Assembly: GCA_963924555.1 (NCBI GenBank)
Contig: OZ004582.1
Location: forward strand, 1,302,001-1,366,000
DNA: 64,000 bases
DNA from: Crambe crambe
Taxonomy: Eukaryota; Porifera; Demospongiae; Poecilosclerida; Crambeidae
Reading direction: 5' to 3'
Part shown: piece after piece, positions 53,768 to 62,042 of the stretch
Position numbering within the stretch: position 1 is the stretch's first letter
How the letters are laid out: each line of letters begins with the position of its first letter
Program-made: the position numbers and the translations under genes
Notes under the pieces: model-generated
What the model saw: the letters and a program-made list of their open reading frames with translations, nothing else
The model's database searches: none
Told to the model about the DNA's origin: nothing

Positions 53768-54458
53768 TTATGCAATAGCTAAATCAGGAAACTTGAATCC
53801 AGTATATTCACTGCTTGTAGATGGAAACACACTTCTGATTTTATCGGCAGCTGACTCGATGGTGCTGGCAATGGCTGGGAAGAGATATTCGTATTGTGTT
53901 GCCTTCCTGCGCAGTAACCAAGCAACATGTCTATTTTTCCTGAAAAATATAGTAATTCTACAACCTTTTGAGATTATAGATAATGTACTCATTTGCAGCT
54001 CCCTCAATAGCATGTTCACCATAGTGTTGTCTATAGCTGTAGTAGGCAGCTTCAAGAACCCATTGGTTCAAGCATACACTTTGAAATCCTGGGTGAAGAG
54101 TTATACACCCAACCTCTTCAATTGTTATTTTATTCAGCATCTGCGGAATTTCTTTACAACACACACACTATTCCACTGGGCATTATACAGTACACCTATA
54201 TATATATGAACAAGTAGTTCTATAAACAAATTATAGGTTTACCAATTCAGATTGAGGAGTCTTGGGGAAATATCTTCACTAGAATTACTAGAGGTGCTTT
54301 CTCCATGGTCACTGCTGCTAATCAAAGGCTCATATGAGAATGGATGTATCCCTTCAGGAACAGAAGGAGGAGGACTCATAAGAAAGTACTAGAGAATTGG
54401 CTGAGCTAGAGCTTTCTGAACTACTATCAGAGCTATCTGTTGCCATAGCCATGTGGTC
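53768..54458 (-). pseudogene. P2RX7_C-like domain protein inside the transposon
   Basis: Minus strand, two exons. Exon 1 starts MAMATDSSDSSSESS at 54458, then frameshifted PPPSVPEGIHPFSYEPLI and ends SEDISPRLLNLNW before GTAAAC. Exon 2 starts near 54190 after ATATATATAG: W-C-T-V, in-frame TAA, C-P-V-E, in-frame TAG, CVCCKEIPQML, EEVGCITLHPGFQSVCLNQW, VLEAAYYSYRQHYG; a shifted frame gives RHVAWLLRRKATQYEYLFPA and SVFPSTSSEYTGFKFPD. Ser-rich acidic leader, Cys-rich W-C-x-C-x-x-C block, H-P-x-F-x-x-V-C-L-N and R-x-x-F-P...Y-x-G-F are the order in proteins with the P2X7 intracellular (P2RX7_C) zinc-binding domain. It converges on the transposase gene. Broken by stops. Confidence 0.65.
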
Positions 54459-54580
54459 AATGTATTGAGTTTTGACTCAAACTATTTTGAGGCAAGATTA
54501 TGCATCACCTTAGAAGGTTCTTGGTGGTATTTTGAGGAAAAATTTTTTTTGACTTCATATACCCTTTATACCAGATACTC

Positions 54581-56252
54581 ACTGGCTTACCACATCTGGC
54601 GTTTTCTGGGTGAAGCTTATACCAAGACAAGTGAACTAGTATATGAGCTATTGACTGCCCATTGATCATTGCTACATGCTTGCAGAAAAAGTTCATGCAA
54701 GCAGCTCTTTCAGTCAATGAGGAAGAGCCACCAAACAAAGAGTTGAATGTGAATGGGGAATCGATGATTATGGAAGTGGATACCGGTGCAGCAGTCACAG
54801 TAGTATCAGAAAATGCTTTACAAGTCCAGATCCAGAAGACTAACAAAGTCTTGAAATCAGCCACAGGTCAAGTTCTGGAATTGGTGGGACAGGCCAAAGT
54901 CAAAGCTGTATTAAGAGGGAAGATAGAAGATCTCACCATTTTTGTGGCCAAAGGGAACTTCCATTTACATTGAAACCAAAGTTGGGCTACCTCAGGTTGA
55001 GCCAGATGTGGGCCGACCTCAACTTGTCGATCTTGTTCAGACAAGAGCTATGGCTAAGAGAAGCCAAGCTCAGCAACAAGAAGACGACAAGGCTACTGAG
55101 GAGAGTGAGGTACAGATCACCTCCTGGGACAACATTCCCACAGACCCCGTAATAGAAGAAGAGATTCCACCAGACGAGACACACCTTTAGTAGAAGCTGT
55201 AACTAACCAGACAGACTTCATCGTGGACCAGAGAGGAGATCCTACTCTGAAAAACCTCTTCATCCAAGCTAGAGATAACTCTGGAAATCCTTATGCTTGT
55301 CAATGGCGTCCTTATCCGCAAGGACAAGGACCAGATGGGGGAGACACAGGACCTCATCCTTGTGCCTCAGAAGCACAGAAGACACGTCTACGAGGAAGCT
55401 CACCTCTCGCCGGACACTTTGGATTCAAGAAGGTCAAGGCCAAGATTGGACGGCACTTCTACTGGCCTGGAATGTGTCAATACCATTACCAGTTATTTCT
55501 ACTCCATGGACCAAAGAGCGGCTACAAATACATCCTAAGCTGCATGGATTTTAGCTCAAGATTTCCTGAAGCTATTCTCTGCGACGTGTGGACGCAGCTA
55601 CTGTGGCAAGTGCTATGATCACCATCTTTTCCAGGTATGGCATTCCTGCTGAGGTACTCACCGACAATGTATGGATGGCACACAAGAGGACGCACTTCAA
55701 TACTGAAGGAACTGTGGATGACTCCAAAGAAGACACCCCTCTCAGTCGTGCAGTATCTTCAAAATTAGAGAGAGAGAATCCAACTCACCTCAGAGACAGT
55801 GAAGGAGATGGACACTAAGGCTAAGCAAGCAGCCAAAACATATTACGACAAGTCGGCTCGGGATGACCAATTGGAACCTGCCACCCAGCTGGGCCCAGAG
55901 GACTGTCTGCTCAATGGATGGGACCATACTTAGTGGAAGAAGCTATCTCTCCAGTATCTTACAAGATTGGGACCCCTGGCAAGAAAGGTGCAATACTACT
56001 TGCTGAGGAGGACATCGAAGATGGACAACATCTGGAGCTGACCAACCTAAGAGGCACAACTAAATCACCTGCTGGAGTTCTGACACACCAGGAAGAACCT
56101 CTCATGTCACCTTCGAGATCAACACCGGAGACAACCGGCCGGCCAAAGTCAGACCATATCGGATTCCCACACGCTGGAAGGAGAAGCTAGAGGCAGAAGT
56201 AGACCAATTACTCAACCTTGGCATCATCCGCCCTAGCACCAGTCCATGGTGT
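54581..56252 (+). pseudogene. Ty3/Gypsy-type pol with integrase before RT (Gmr1-like order)
   Basis: Plus strand. A zinc-knuckle trace is followed by a retropepsin with MEVDTGAAVTVVSENALQ (54770) and VLELVGQAKVKAVLRGKIED. A linker with LVQTRAMAKRSQAQQQED leads to an integrase zinc region (AHLS, GHFGFKKVKAKIGRHFYWPG), the core (YKYILSCMDFSSRFPEAIL, first Asp; SRYGIPAEVLTDN, second Asp) and the tail GPYLVEEAISPVSYKIGTPG. Continuous with this, a shifted frame reads GRTSHVTFEINTGDNRPAKV, RPYRIPTRWKEKLEAEVDQL, LNLGIIRPSTSPWC, the entry to reverse transcriptase. So the order is protease, integrase, RT. Multiple frameshifts; RT core lost where array 3 begins. Confidence 0.7.
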
Positions 56253-56395
56253 GCGTAATCATCCAGTGCCACCTCCAGCCACGCACCCCCTCCCAGAAGG
56301 TAAGCAACTATGGAAATTTCTCCACTCTCACAATTACATCATCCAGTGCCACCTCCAGCTGTGCGCCCCATCCCAGAAGGTAAGCAACTACATGT
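56253..56395 (+). repeat. Exon-like minisatellite units, array 3 (two units)
   Basis: Two copies of CATCCAGTGCCACCTCCAGC, a 33-nt block ending CCCAGAAG and GTAAGCAACT, now in plus orientation. Same repeat as 24.7 and 44.7 kb. The first unit abuts the truncated RT sequence. Confidence 0.75.
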
Positions 56396-56399
56396 ATGT

Positions 56400-56765
56400 C
56401 TTCTCTGAACCCAGGCTACCACTCCTGTTCAGACTCAGTAGCTAGTCTCTCAAATAATGAGCCCTCATATGCTCTAATCTGGCAGCTCTGTGTTCTGCTG
56501 ACTCTGCTCTCCTTCTGGCTCTCATCACATCTGCTCCTAACATGATGTCATAATTCTAGGAATGTACAACTTTGTGATGGAGAAGCACAGAGATGAGTAT
56601 GGTGCATTTGTTCTGCTCTTGCAGCATTATCTTCTGCTGACTCTGTACATTCCCTCCTCCTGGCTCTATCTGTCGCATTTCTTTGCTAGTCTTGTTTTTC
56701 TCTGTTCCTTTGACTCTGTTCTCCTTCTAGCTCTGTCTCTTTCATTTCTTTCATGAGGTCTCACT
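56400..56765 (-). pseudogene. Arg/Glu-rich repeat protein remnant
   Basis: Minus frames give RARRRTESKEQRKTRLAKKC, RARRRECTESAEDNAARAEQ and, further left, ESAEHRAARLEHMRAHYLRD, a repeated R-x-x-x-x-E-S-x-E-x-R-x-x-R-L pattern. Such repeats occur near the N-terminus of large Helitron/PIF1-helicase-like proteins in marine invertebrates. No helicase or Rep motif is present, so the assignment is tentative. Confidence 0.4.
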
Positions 56766-57184
56766 CTTCTTTGCTGGTCAGTTTTTAGAGGGTGTTCTGG
56801 GGCCCTCCTTTGCTTGTTTTCTGGTTCTCTGGGTTCCATAATACTCGCTACAATAGTTACCAGGTTGTAGAGCTAATTTTTCTGAACGTAATGATATATG
56901 GTATCAAGCATTTCTGTCACCTACTTGCAGAGATTTGACGGAGAAAAGTTATGCAGTCCAAGAAAAATTTCTCTGAACTAGAGTACTATTTAAACGATAG
57001 GGGTGTGGCACACGTAATATAATATATACGGTCTAATAATAAAATCTTTATTATTCTTCTAGAAGAGGTCGTAAGTCACTTTTAAGCATATCATTCGAAA
57101 GCTTGGAACATGGGCTTTTTCATGGAGTAATTCAACAATATTATTATTAAAAATTCACTAATGAAATTGTATATACAATGTCAT
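56766..57184. other. No gene recognised
   Basis: AT-rich; nothing assigned. Confidence 0.4.
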
Positions 57185-57420
57185 GAAATTATTATAAGTT
57201 CTCCTTTTTCTAAATCATCCAATAGAGGGAAACTGTGGAGTTCATCCTCATCATCATAGGCAATAGTATAAAACATTTCTTCCTTATCGTATCCAAGGAC
57301 TGTACCTTGAAACCACACTCAAAAAGATGCTCTATTCGTCGATAAATTAAAAGTTCTGGATCCCTTTGGAGGTTGTCCAAACATAATTTCTGTGGAGATG
57401 AGCCAGTAGAAAAAAGAAGT
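57185..57420 (-). pseudogene. C-terminal exon, Tudor/chromo-like barrel remnant
   Basis: Leftward: LLIYRRIEHLFECGF, then in the next frame VWFQGTVLGYDKEEMFYTIA, YDDEDELHSFPLLDDLEKGE, LIII. W-F-x-G-x-V followed by a Y-x-V-x-Y-(D/E)-D-E-(D/E)-E strand pattern is typical of small beta-barrels reading as Tudor-like, common at the end of repeat-family proteins of sponges. One frameshift. Confidence 0.4.
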
Positions 57421-57789
57421 GATAAGTTTTGAGCAAGTTGTTCTACTGGGCAATTTCCTCAATTTTGATAACTTTGCAGAAATACGAACAACACTTTGAC
57501 GTATAGATATACGGTGTGCTGCTCATGTCTGTATACACACACCTTTAGTAGTGTGATCAGCACACCTACACCTGGGAGTGTGCTGAATACACCTTAGTGA
57601 GTGTGCTTAACACACCAATCTTTAAATTTTACACTGCTCATAAAAAATTTTTTACTGTACAAAAACAGTGTGATAATGACAAAGATGCGAACTATAATAG
57701 TGTACAATGAATAATAACGATATCAGCAATACGTGTCCTACGAAATTCCTTAAAGCAATTAGCTAGTGAAGTAACTGATGAATATTGAT
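57421..57789. other. No gene; TGTGCTGA-type inverted repeats
   Basis: GTGTGCTGAATACACC, GTGTGCTTAACACACC and GTGTGATCAGCACACC (57545-57620) are three short related palindromes. No coding. Confidence 0.45.
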
Positions 57790-58848
57790 CAAATTAATAA
57801 TAATTAAGGTGTACATTAATATAACTTACATAAGGAGTTCCTGCTGGAGAAGACATGAATGGATATTTAGATATCACAGATCTTGCAACATTAAGCAAAT
57901 CACAAGCCTCAAAGTAAATTTGACGGTAGTAGTCCAAGGTGACGTGAACTGATGGGGATTGCTTCCACGGAGCTCTTCTGCTTCTGGGCAGCTGAGGCTT
58001 ACCTAGTCCTATTTTCTCCGCTGACTTCACTACTTCATCATAAAAATTCTTAAAAGCTTCTGGTTTTCTCTGTCTTGAGTAAAAAGCAGAAGCCATATTT
58101 ACTGAAGAAAGAGCACTTTGAATTGATATGAGAGTTTGAGACCCAAAAAGATGTCAAACTTCTCCAAATTCGCCAAAAGACCAGCAACCTTAGAACCATA
58201 CTCTTTCACTCACTTCTTCTAAGGTATCCATCAAAACTGAATAATCTTTAAGAATTGCTTCTATGGCTACAGTCCTAGCTGTCCACCTGGTTGGACAAAG
58301 CGGTTTAAGGCTTACTCCATGCTCTTCTTGTGCCAACTTCTCATTGAATAGATGGGATCTCTTAGGTGAAAAATTGATTAATTGAGCAATTTCTCTTGTG
58401 ATGTCGATGGCATTTCTCACAAGAGGTATCTTTCTCCCACAATCCACTGCAGCAGGACATTCATCTCTAACTCGAGTGGCAACTCCCTTTCGCTTACCCT
58501 GCATATTGGCAGCTCCGTCGTACGCCTGTCCCCTACACAGAGACAGAGGTAACGTACAACGTATAAGGAGATCCTTGATAAATGTAGCAATGGTTTCAGC
58601 AGTGGTATTAGGAAGACAGAATGGATCTTCACTAATGTCATATTCATCATTAACGTGTTTAGCTGTTCCTTATGGGCTACATCTGTCGCTTCATCAGCGA
58701 TGATGCTGGAGTAATGCTCTTGATGTTCTTCAGAAGAGCTCGTAACAATGAGTGACCCATCAATGTTATTTGTTCATTAACTATAGTAGGTGAAAGATAT
58801 TTATTTTCTTTAAGCCAGTCCTTTGTGTAGTAACAAACCAGTAGATAT
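57790..58848 (-). pseudogene. hAT transposase (ZMYM1/DUF4371 type) fragment
   Basis: Leftward: TKDWLKENKYLSPTIVNEQI, then after a frameshift EHYSSIIADEATDVAHKEQL (first catalytic Asp), GQAYDGAANMQGKRKGVATR (second Asp), GRKIPLVRNAIDITREIAQL, SLKPLCPTRWTARTVAIEAI, LKDYSVLMDTLEEVSE and FKNFYDEVVKSAEKIGLGKP, ending before the dimerisation domain. The His-rich segment between the second Asp and GRKIP is deleted. It interrupts a different minus-strand gene, whose conserved exon ends at about 58850. Confidence 0.85.
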
Positions 58849-58849
58849 G

Positions 58850-59577
58850 CCATGCTTTTTGGTGCATTTTTAAAACACTTCAGGCAATGGGCAAGGTCCT
58901 TGAAGTAACCATGTTTGCCCTCAAACCTCATGCACCAGAAACGCACTAATGGACCATACCTATTACATGGACAAGATACAATCAATGAATGTACTGTATA
59001 CACAAACAAAAACTTACATGGCTATTATTTCCGGATAGTGCACCATATAATGCATTTTAGGAATTATTCGGCATGAAGGGTAGAGGCGCTTGAACTCTGT
59101 ATGATGATGATCGATGCTCATTCTAAGGAATGCTACCTAATCTTTGGAGATAGTTGGAGCCAAACAGTAATCGGTAATTACCAAGATTAATAGAAAGTTT
59201 TCCCAGTGGGGATCTTCTTCATCAATTTTGCTTCCAATCATTAAAGGGAGAAGCCTTGCTAAGCACCACATCTGTGTTGCTGTAAAAAAAGTACCAACAA
59301 ATACATATCTATATAGTGCCCACCAAAAGTAACCTAAGTGTAGTGCATACGTATACTAACCAGTTTGCTTCAAAGAGTGATCCTTTGCATTCAGTGTAGC
59401 GAGGGAAATAGGTGCTGGCTTGTTCATAGCATCAGACCCGGAATATGGAAATGACTTGATTGCTTCATTTAACTCATTAAGACTTATTGTTTGTTTATGA
59501 ATGAGATACTTTAACAACTCTTTAACTTCGAAGGGTAGGGCACCTTCAAGTACGTCGTGCATAACATCAGGAATCAC
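58850..59577 (-). pseudogene. Multi-exon fragment of an uncharacterised repeat-linked family
   Basis: Leftward exons: 59577-59362 (IPDVMHDVLEGALPFEVKEL, SLNELNEAIKSFPYSGSDAM), GTTAGT donor, then 59283-59060 after TTTTTTACAG (MWCLARLLPLMIGSKIDEED, PHWENFLLILVITDYCLAPT, HHTEFKRLYPSCRIIPKMHY), then 58985-58850 (RYGPLVRFWCMRFEGKHGYF, KDLAHCLKCFKNAPKSMAY). D-x-M-H-D-x-x-E-G, the His-rich PK-x-H-Y region and W-C-M-R-F-E-G-K-H-x-Y-F are conserved in a multicopy protein family of fish and invertebrates. Its role is unknown to me. A stop lies near 59140 and the gene is cut by a hAT. Confidence 0.55.
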
Positions 59578-59667
59578 ACTGGAAATCTGACACTAGAACA
59601 TCAGGGTGGTGTATGCTATAGCTAGCTGTAAGTGCAGAACTAGCTACGTAGCTAGTGCCAACATAAG

Positions 59668-59709
59668 CTAGTCAGCTTAGAGAGATAGCTAGTCAGCCTA
59701 GAGAGATAG
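59668..59709. repeat. 21-bp tandem duplication
   Basis: AGCTAGTCAGCTTAGAGAGA and AGCTAGTCAGCCTAGAGAGA in tandem. Confidence 0.85.
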
Positions 59710-59799
59710 TTACACATAGTTCTATAAGCTTTTAGGCTTAGGGTTACGTTTTGTAATAACATTTTTTCACCTACGTACGTACATGGCTATGCTTCTTAC

Positions 59800-60012
59800 C
59801 GTTTCTTCGTGAACGTTGAACAGGCGTGCAACGCTTGATGTTAAACGGTGTAGAAAATTAAACGCACGGGGGACTGTGTGAAAACGGCAACGGTCAAGGC
59901 GTTCAACGCCAGTTCTATGTGGACGGAACGGGAACTTTTTTTTGCGGCCTACCGTAGATGACTTTATAATGGCAAGTAGCTGAATGCACCTCAGCAGCCT
60001 TCTTTCGGCAGA
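59800..60012 (-). CDS. Basic exon of unknown gene
   Basis: Minus open frame from an ATG at 60018: MDSAERRLLRCIQLLAIIKS, GRKKKFPFRPHRTGVERLDR, FLHRLTSSVARLFNVHEETV, followed by GTAAGA. It looks like a real exon (no stops, donor site, basic patch), perhaps the 5' exon of the repeat-linked gene whose exons lie at 59577 and below, about 220 bp downstream on the same strand. No family recognised. Confidence 0.35.
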
Positions 60013-60239
60013 GTCCAAAATTACATTATTCTAACAATTTACAAAAATTGTTTGCTTGATACTCTGTGTTAGTAAATAATAATAACAATATTGTCAGAAC
60101 AACCAAAGATAATTGTCATTGTCACTTATTGACCATGCATTAAATTTAATTAGTAAAATGTTAGTTTAAATAAAATTTTTGTCATTTCAACAATAACAAT
60201 AGCATTGTTAAAGCAAGGTCATAAAGATAAGAATTCCTA

Positions 60240-61620
60240 TAGCTTTTAGTCTTCAGCCGATAGGGAATGAAAAATTCGGGATATTCCACTGAAGTGTGAC
60301 ACACTAATGCCAGCCTTTGAGGAAATCCCAAGTATTTTCTCCTGGACAAATAACCATGTGTCACCTATATAAAAAATAGTGTAGTACGTTTGAGCATGTA
60401 TAATTATGTTATTTCTTTCATATACCAGTTTTAGGGTGATAGCTTAGATTGAAGATATAATGAGCAGCAACACAGAAGAATATTGCAGCAACAATATTTG
60501 AAGTCTCCATCATCAGACTTTGCTCAACACATGAAATAATAGGCTCATCTTCATCTCTGTCTGAAAATAACACTATATGTGGTTGGTTGTTGTTTTTTTC
60601 TGTTACCTCCCCAGGTGGAGTACCACGCTGTATGAGCATAAAACAATTTTTTTGTCATGAAGAGTGTTGACTACATAGGTATAGTTAGGATTCTATATAA
60701 TGCCAACCCCCAGGCGTATTTTCCTAAGTCGGCATTAATTGGAATAAATTTCAAGGGGGCCACCATATGTGCCTGATGTATGTAGGGATCGATGGTCCAT
60801 GGCCTCCCAGGCCTCCTCCCCCAAATGAGGTTACCATGGCAATGCCAATATTTAGGTGAAATCGATTCAAATCCTTACACCACTAGCTGATGTTATTACA
60901 CCTGTAATTCTTTACCTTGGTATGATATTATTGTGGGAACCCCAGAAAAAAATTAATAGGTGTGCTCTACATTGAGATCTCAGAAAAATTTGAATTAGAT
61001 ATATTGGACTTACAGGAACTACTTTCAAAATAAAAGGTATATAAGCTTCTTTGTTTTCATTGGTGCAAAAAGTAAAGCAAGGCAATGCAATGCCATCATT
61101 GCACAGTGATCTAAAATCCACAACATTACTATAAAGCATGACATCACTGCAACTTTAGAAAGGGAAGGTTATTAATTTTGGTTAATTGTTTAACTTATTT
61201 AAGGAGTGTGACACACTATAGATAGGTCCGTACAAATACACACAAGATGCTTTGAAACACATACCCTCTTCAACATCATCAGAATAATCACATGTCTCTA
61301 ACTGTACGGCAGAGGACCTAATTTGAGTATCTTTGCAGTACATGATGATAGATTGTGCCCACAACTGAAATTTCTCTTCAAATACATCACGGATATTGTT
61401 TTCCTTGAAGGCTAGAGAGAAGTCAATCCCAGCCTGCATGCATACAGAAATATTAGAGTTATATGCTATATTCACATAAGTAGAAGGGGAAATTGGCACA
61501 AATAATCCAATAGAGTAGGTGGGTTATGGCACATTAAATCTCTCATAACTTCAGTTCGTGGTTTGGCTTTTCCAATTTCTGCCTTAAGTAGTTCAATATT
61601 GCGTCCATACGATACCTACA
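60240..61620 (-). pseudogene. Multi-exon gene of an uncharacterised animal family
   Basis: Leftward exons: about 61617-61515 (SYGRNIELLKAEIGKAKPRT, EVMRDLMCHN), 61440-61265 (AGIDFSLAFKENNIRDVFEE, KFQLWAQSIIMYCKD), 61140-61015 (YSNVVDFRSLCNDGIALPCF), 60632-60425 (TPPGEVTEKNNNQPHIVLFS, AAIFFCVAAHYIFNLSYHPK) and 60366-60245 (DTWLFVQEKILGISSKAGIS). The N-terminal R-x-x-x-x-x-L-M block, a P-x-I-x-L middle and the C-terminal A-x-x-x-x-F-x-x-Y-x-x-N-L-x-Y-(P/H) helix are shared by numerous uncharacterised proteins in fish, cnidarians and sponges. It might still be functional, but no full gene model can be drawn. Start unknown. Confidence 0.45.
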
Positions 61621-61850
61621 CATGGGAGGGTAAAGATGAACCGTTCGATCGTCCATCTTCGGTCGTTTTCGGACGATGCTCACTTTTGGACGTACAATTC
61701 ACATTTTGGGAACGAAAATAAAGAAACCATTATATCTTCTACTGCTTTGCGAGAAGACGGCAGTCCAAGGACTTCTCCTCGGGCAGGAACTGATATCTCT
61801 TCCTAATATCCGGTCAGAGATCAGTGAGGACACAAAATCGGGGGGAAAAG

Positions 61851-62042
61851 TTATAAGTGTGTATGTGTAATAACATTGTGGCTCTCTTGCTTTACATGAA
61901 CTTTTTTGTAATCAAGATTGCTGAAAAGGCCCACTTTCAAAGGCTGTGGAACCAGTGGAATAGATAGTGGAATGATCTTTGACCTCTTTTTACTCATTTC
62001 AACTTTGCCACTATTTGGAACATAATGTGTATACGTGTACAT
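61851..62042 (-). CDS. Possible exon, unidentified
   Basis: Open minus frame with MSKKRSKIIPLSIPLVPQPL and VGLFSNLDYKKVHVKQESHN; basic, no motif. It lies upstream of the previ­ous gene on the same strand and might be a 5' exon. Weak. Confidence 0.2.
   Translation of the reverse strand: MYTYTHYVPNSGKVEMSKKRSKIIPLSIPLVPQPLKVGLFSNLDYKKVHVKQESHNVITHTHL

Larger units (their letters stand above)
52106..54565 (+). mobile_element. Kolobok-like DNA transposon, near complete
   Basis: About 105-bp terminal inverted repeats: AGGGTATATGAAGTC at the left and GACTTCATATACCCT at the right, with matching CAAAATACCACCAAGAACCT and GGTGATGCATAATCTTGCCT further in. Flanks are TTAA on the left and TTAT on the right, a TTAA target duplication with one change, as in Kolobok and piggyBac. 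The THAP-domain transposase inside favours Kolobok. It also carries a convergent P2RX7_C-like gene. Size 2.46 kb; both genes are damaged. Confidence 0.8.

Noticed and set aside
53793..54209. 138-codon plus-strand frame with hydrophobic stretches
   Set aside because: Lies opposite the better-supported P2RX7_C-like coding sequence and has no recognisable motif.
61676..61870. 64-codon plus-strand frame
   Set aside because: No motif and it runs against the strand of the surrounding exons.
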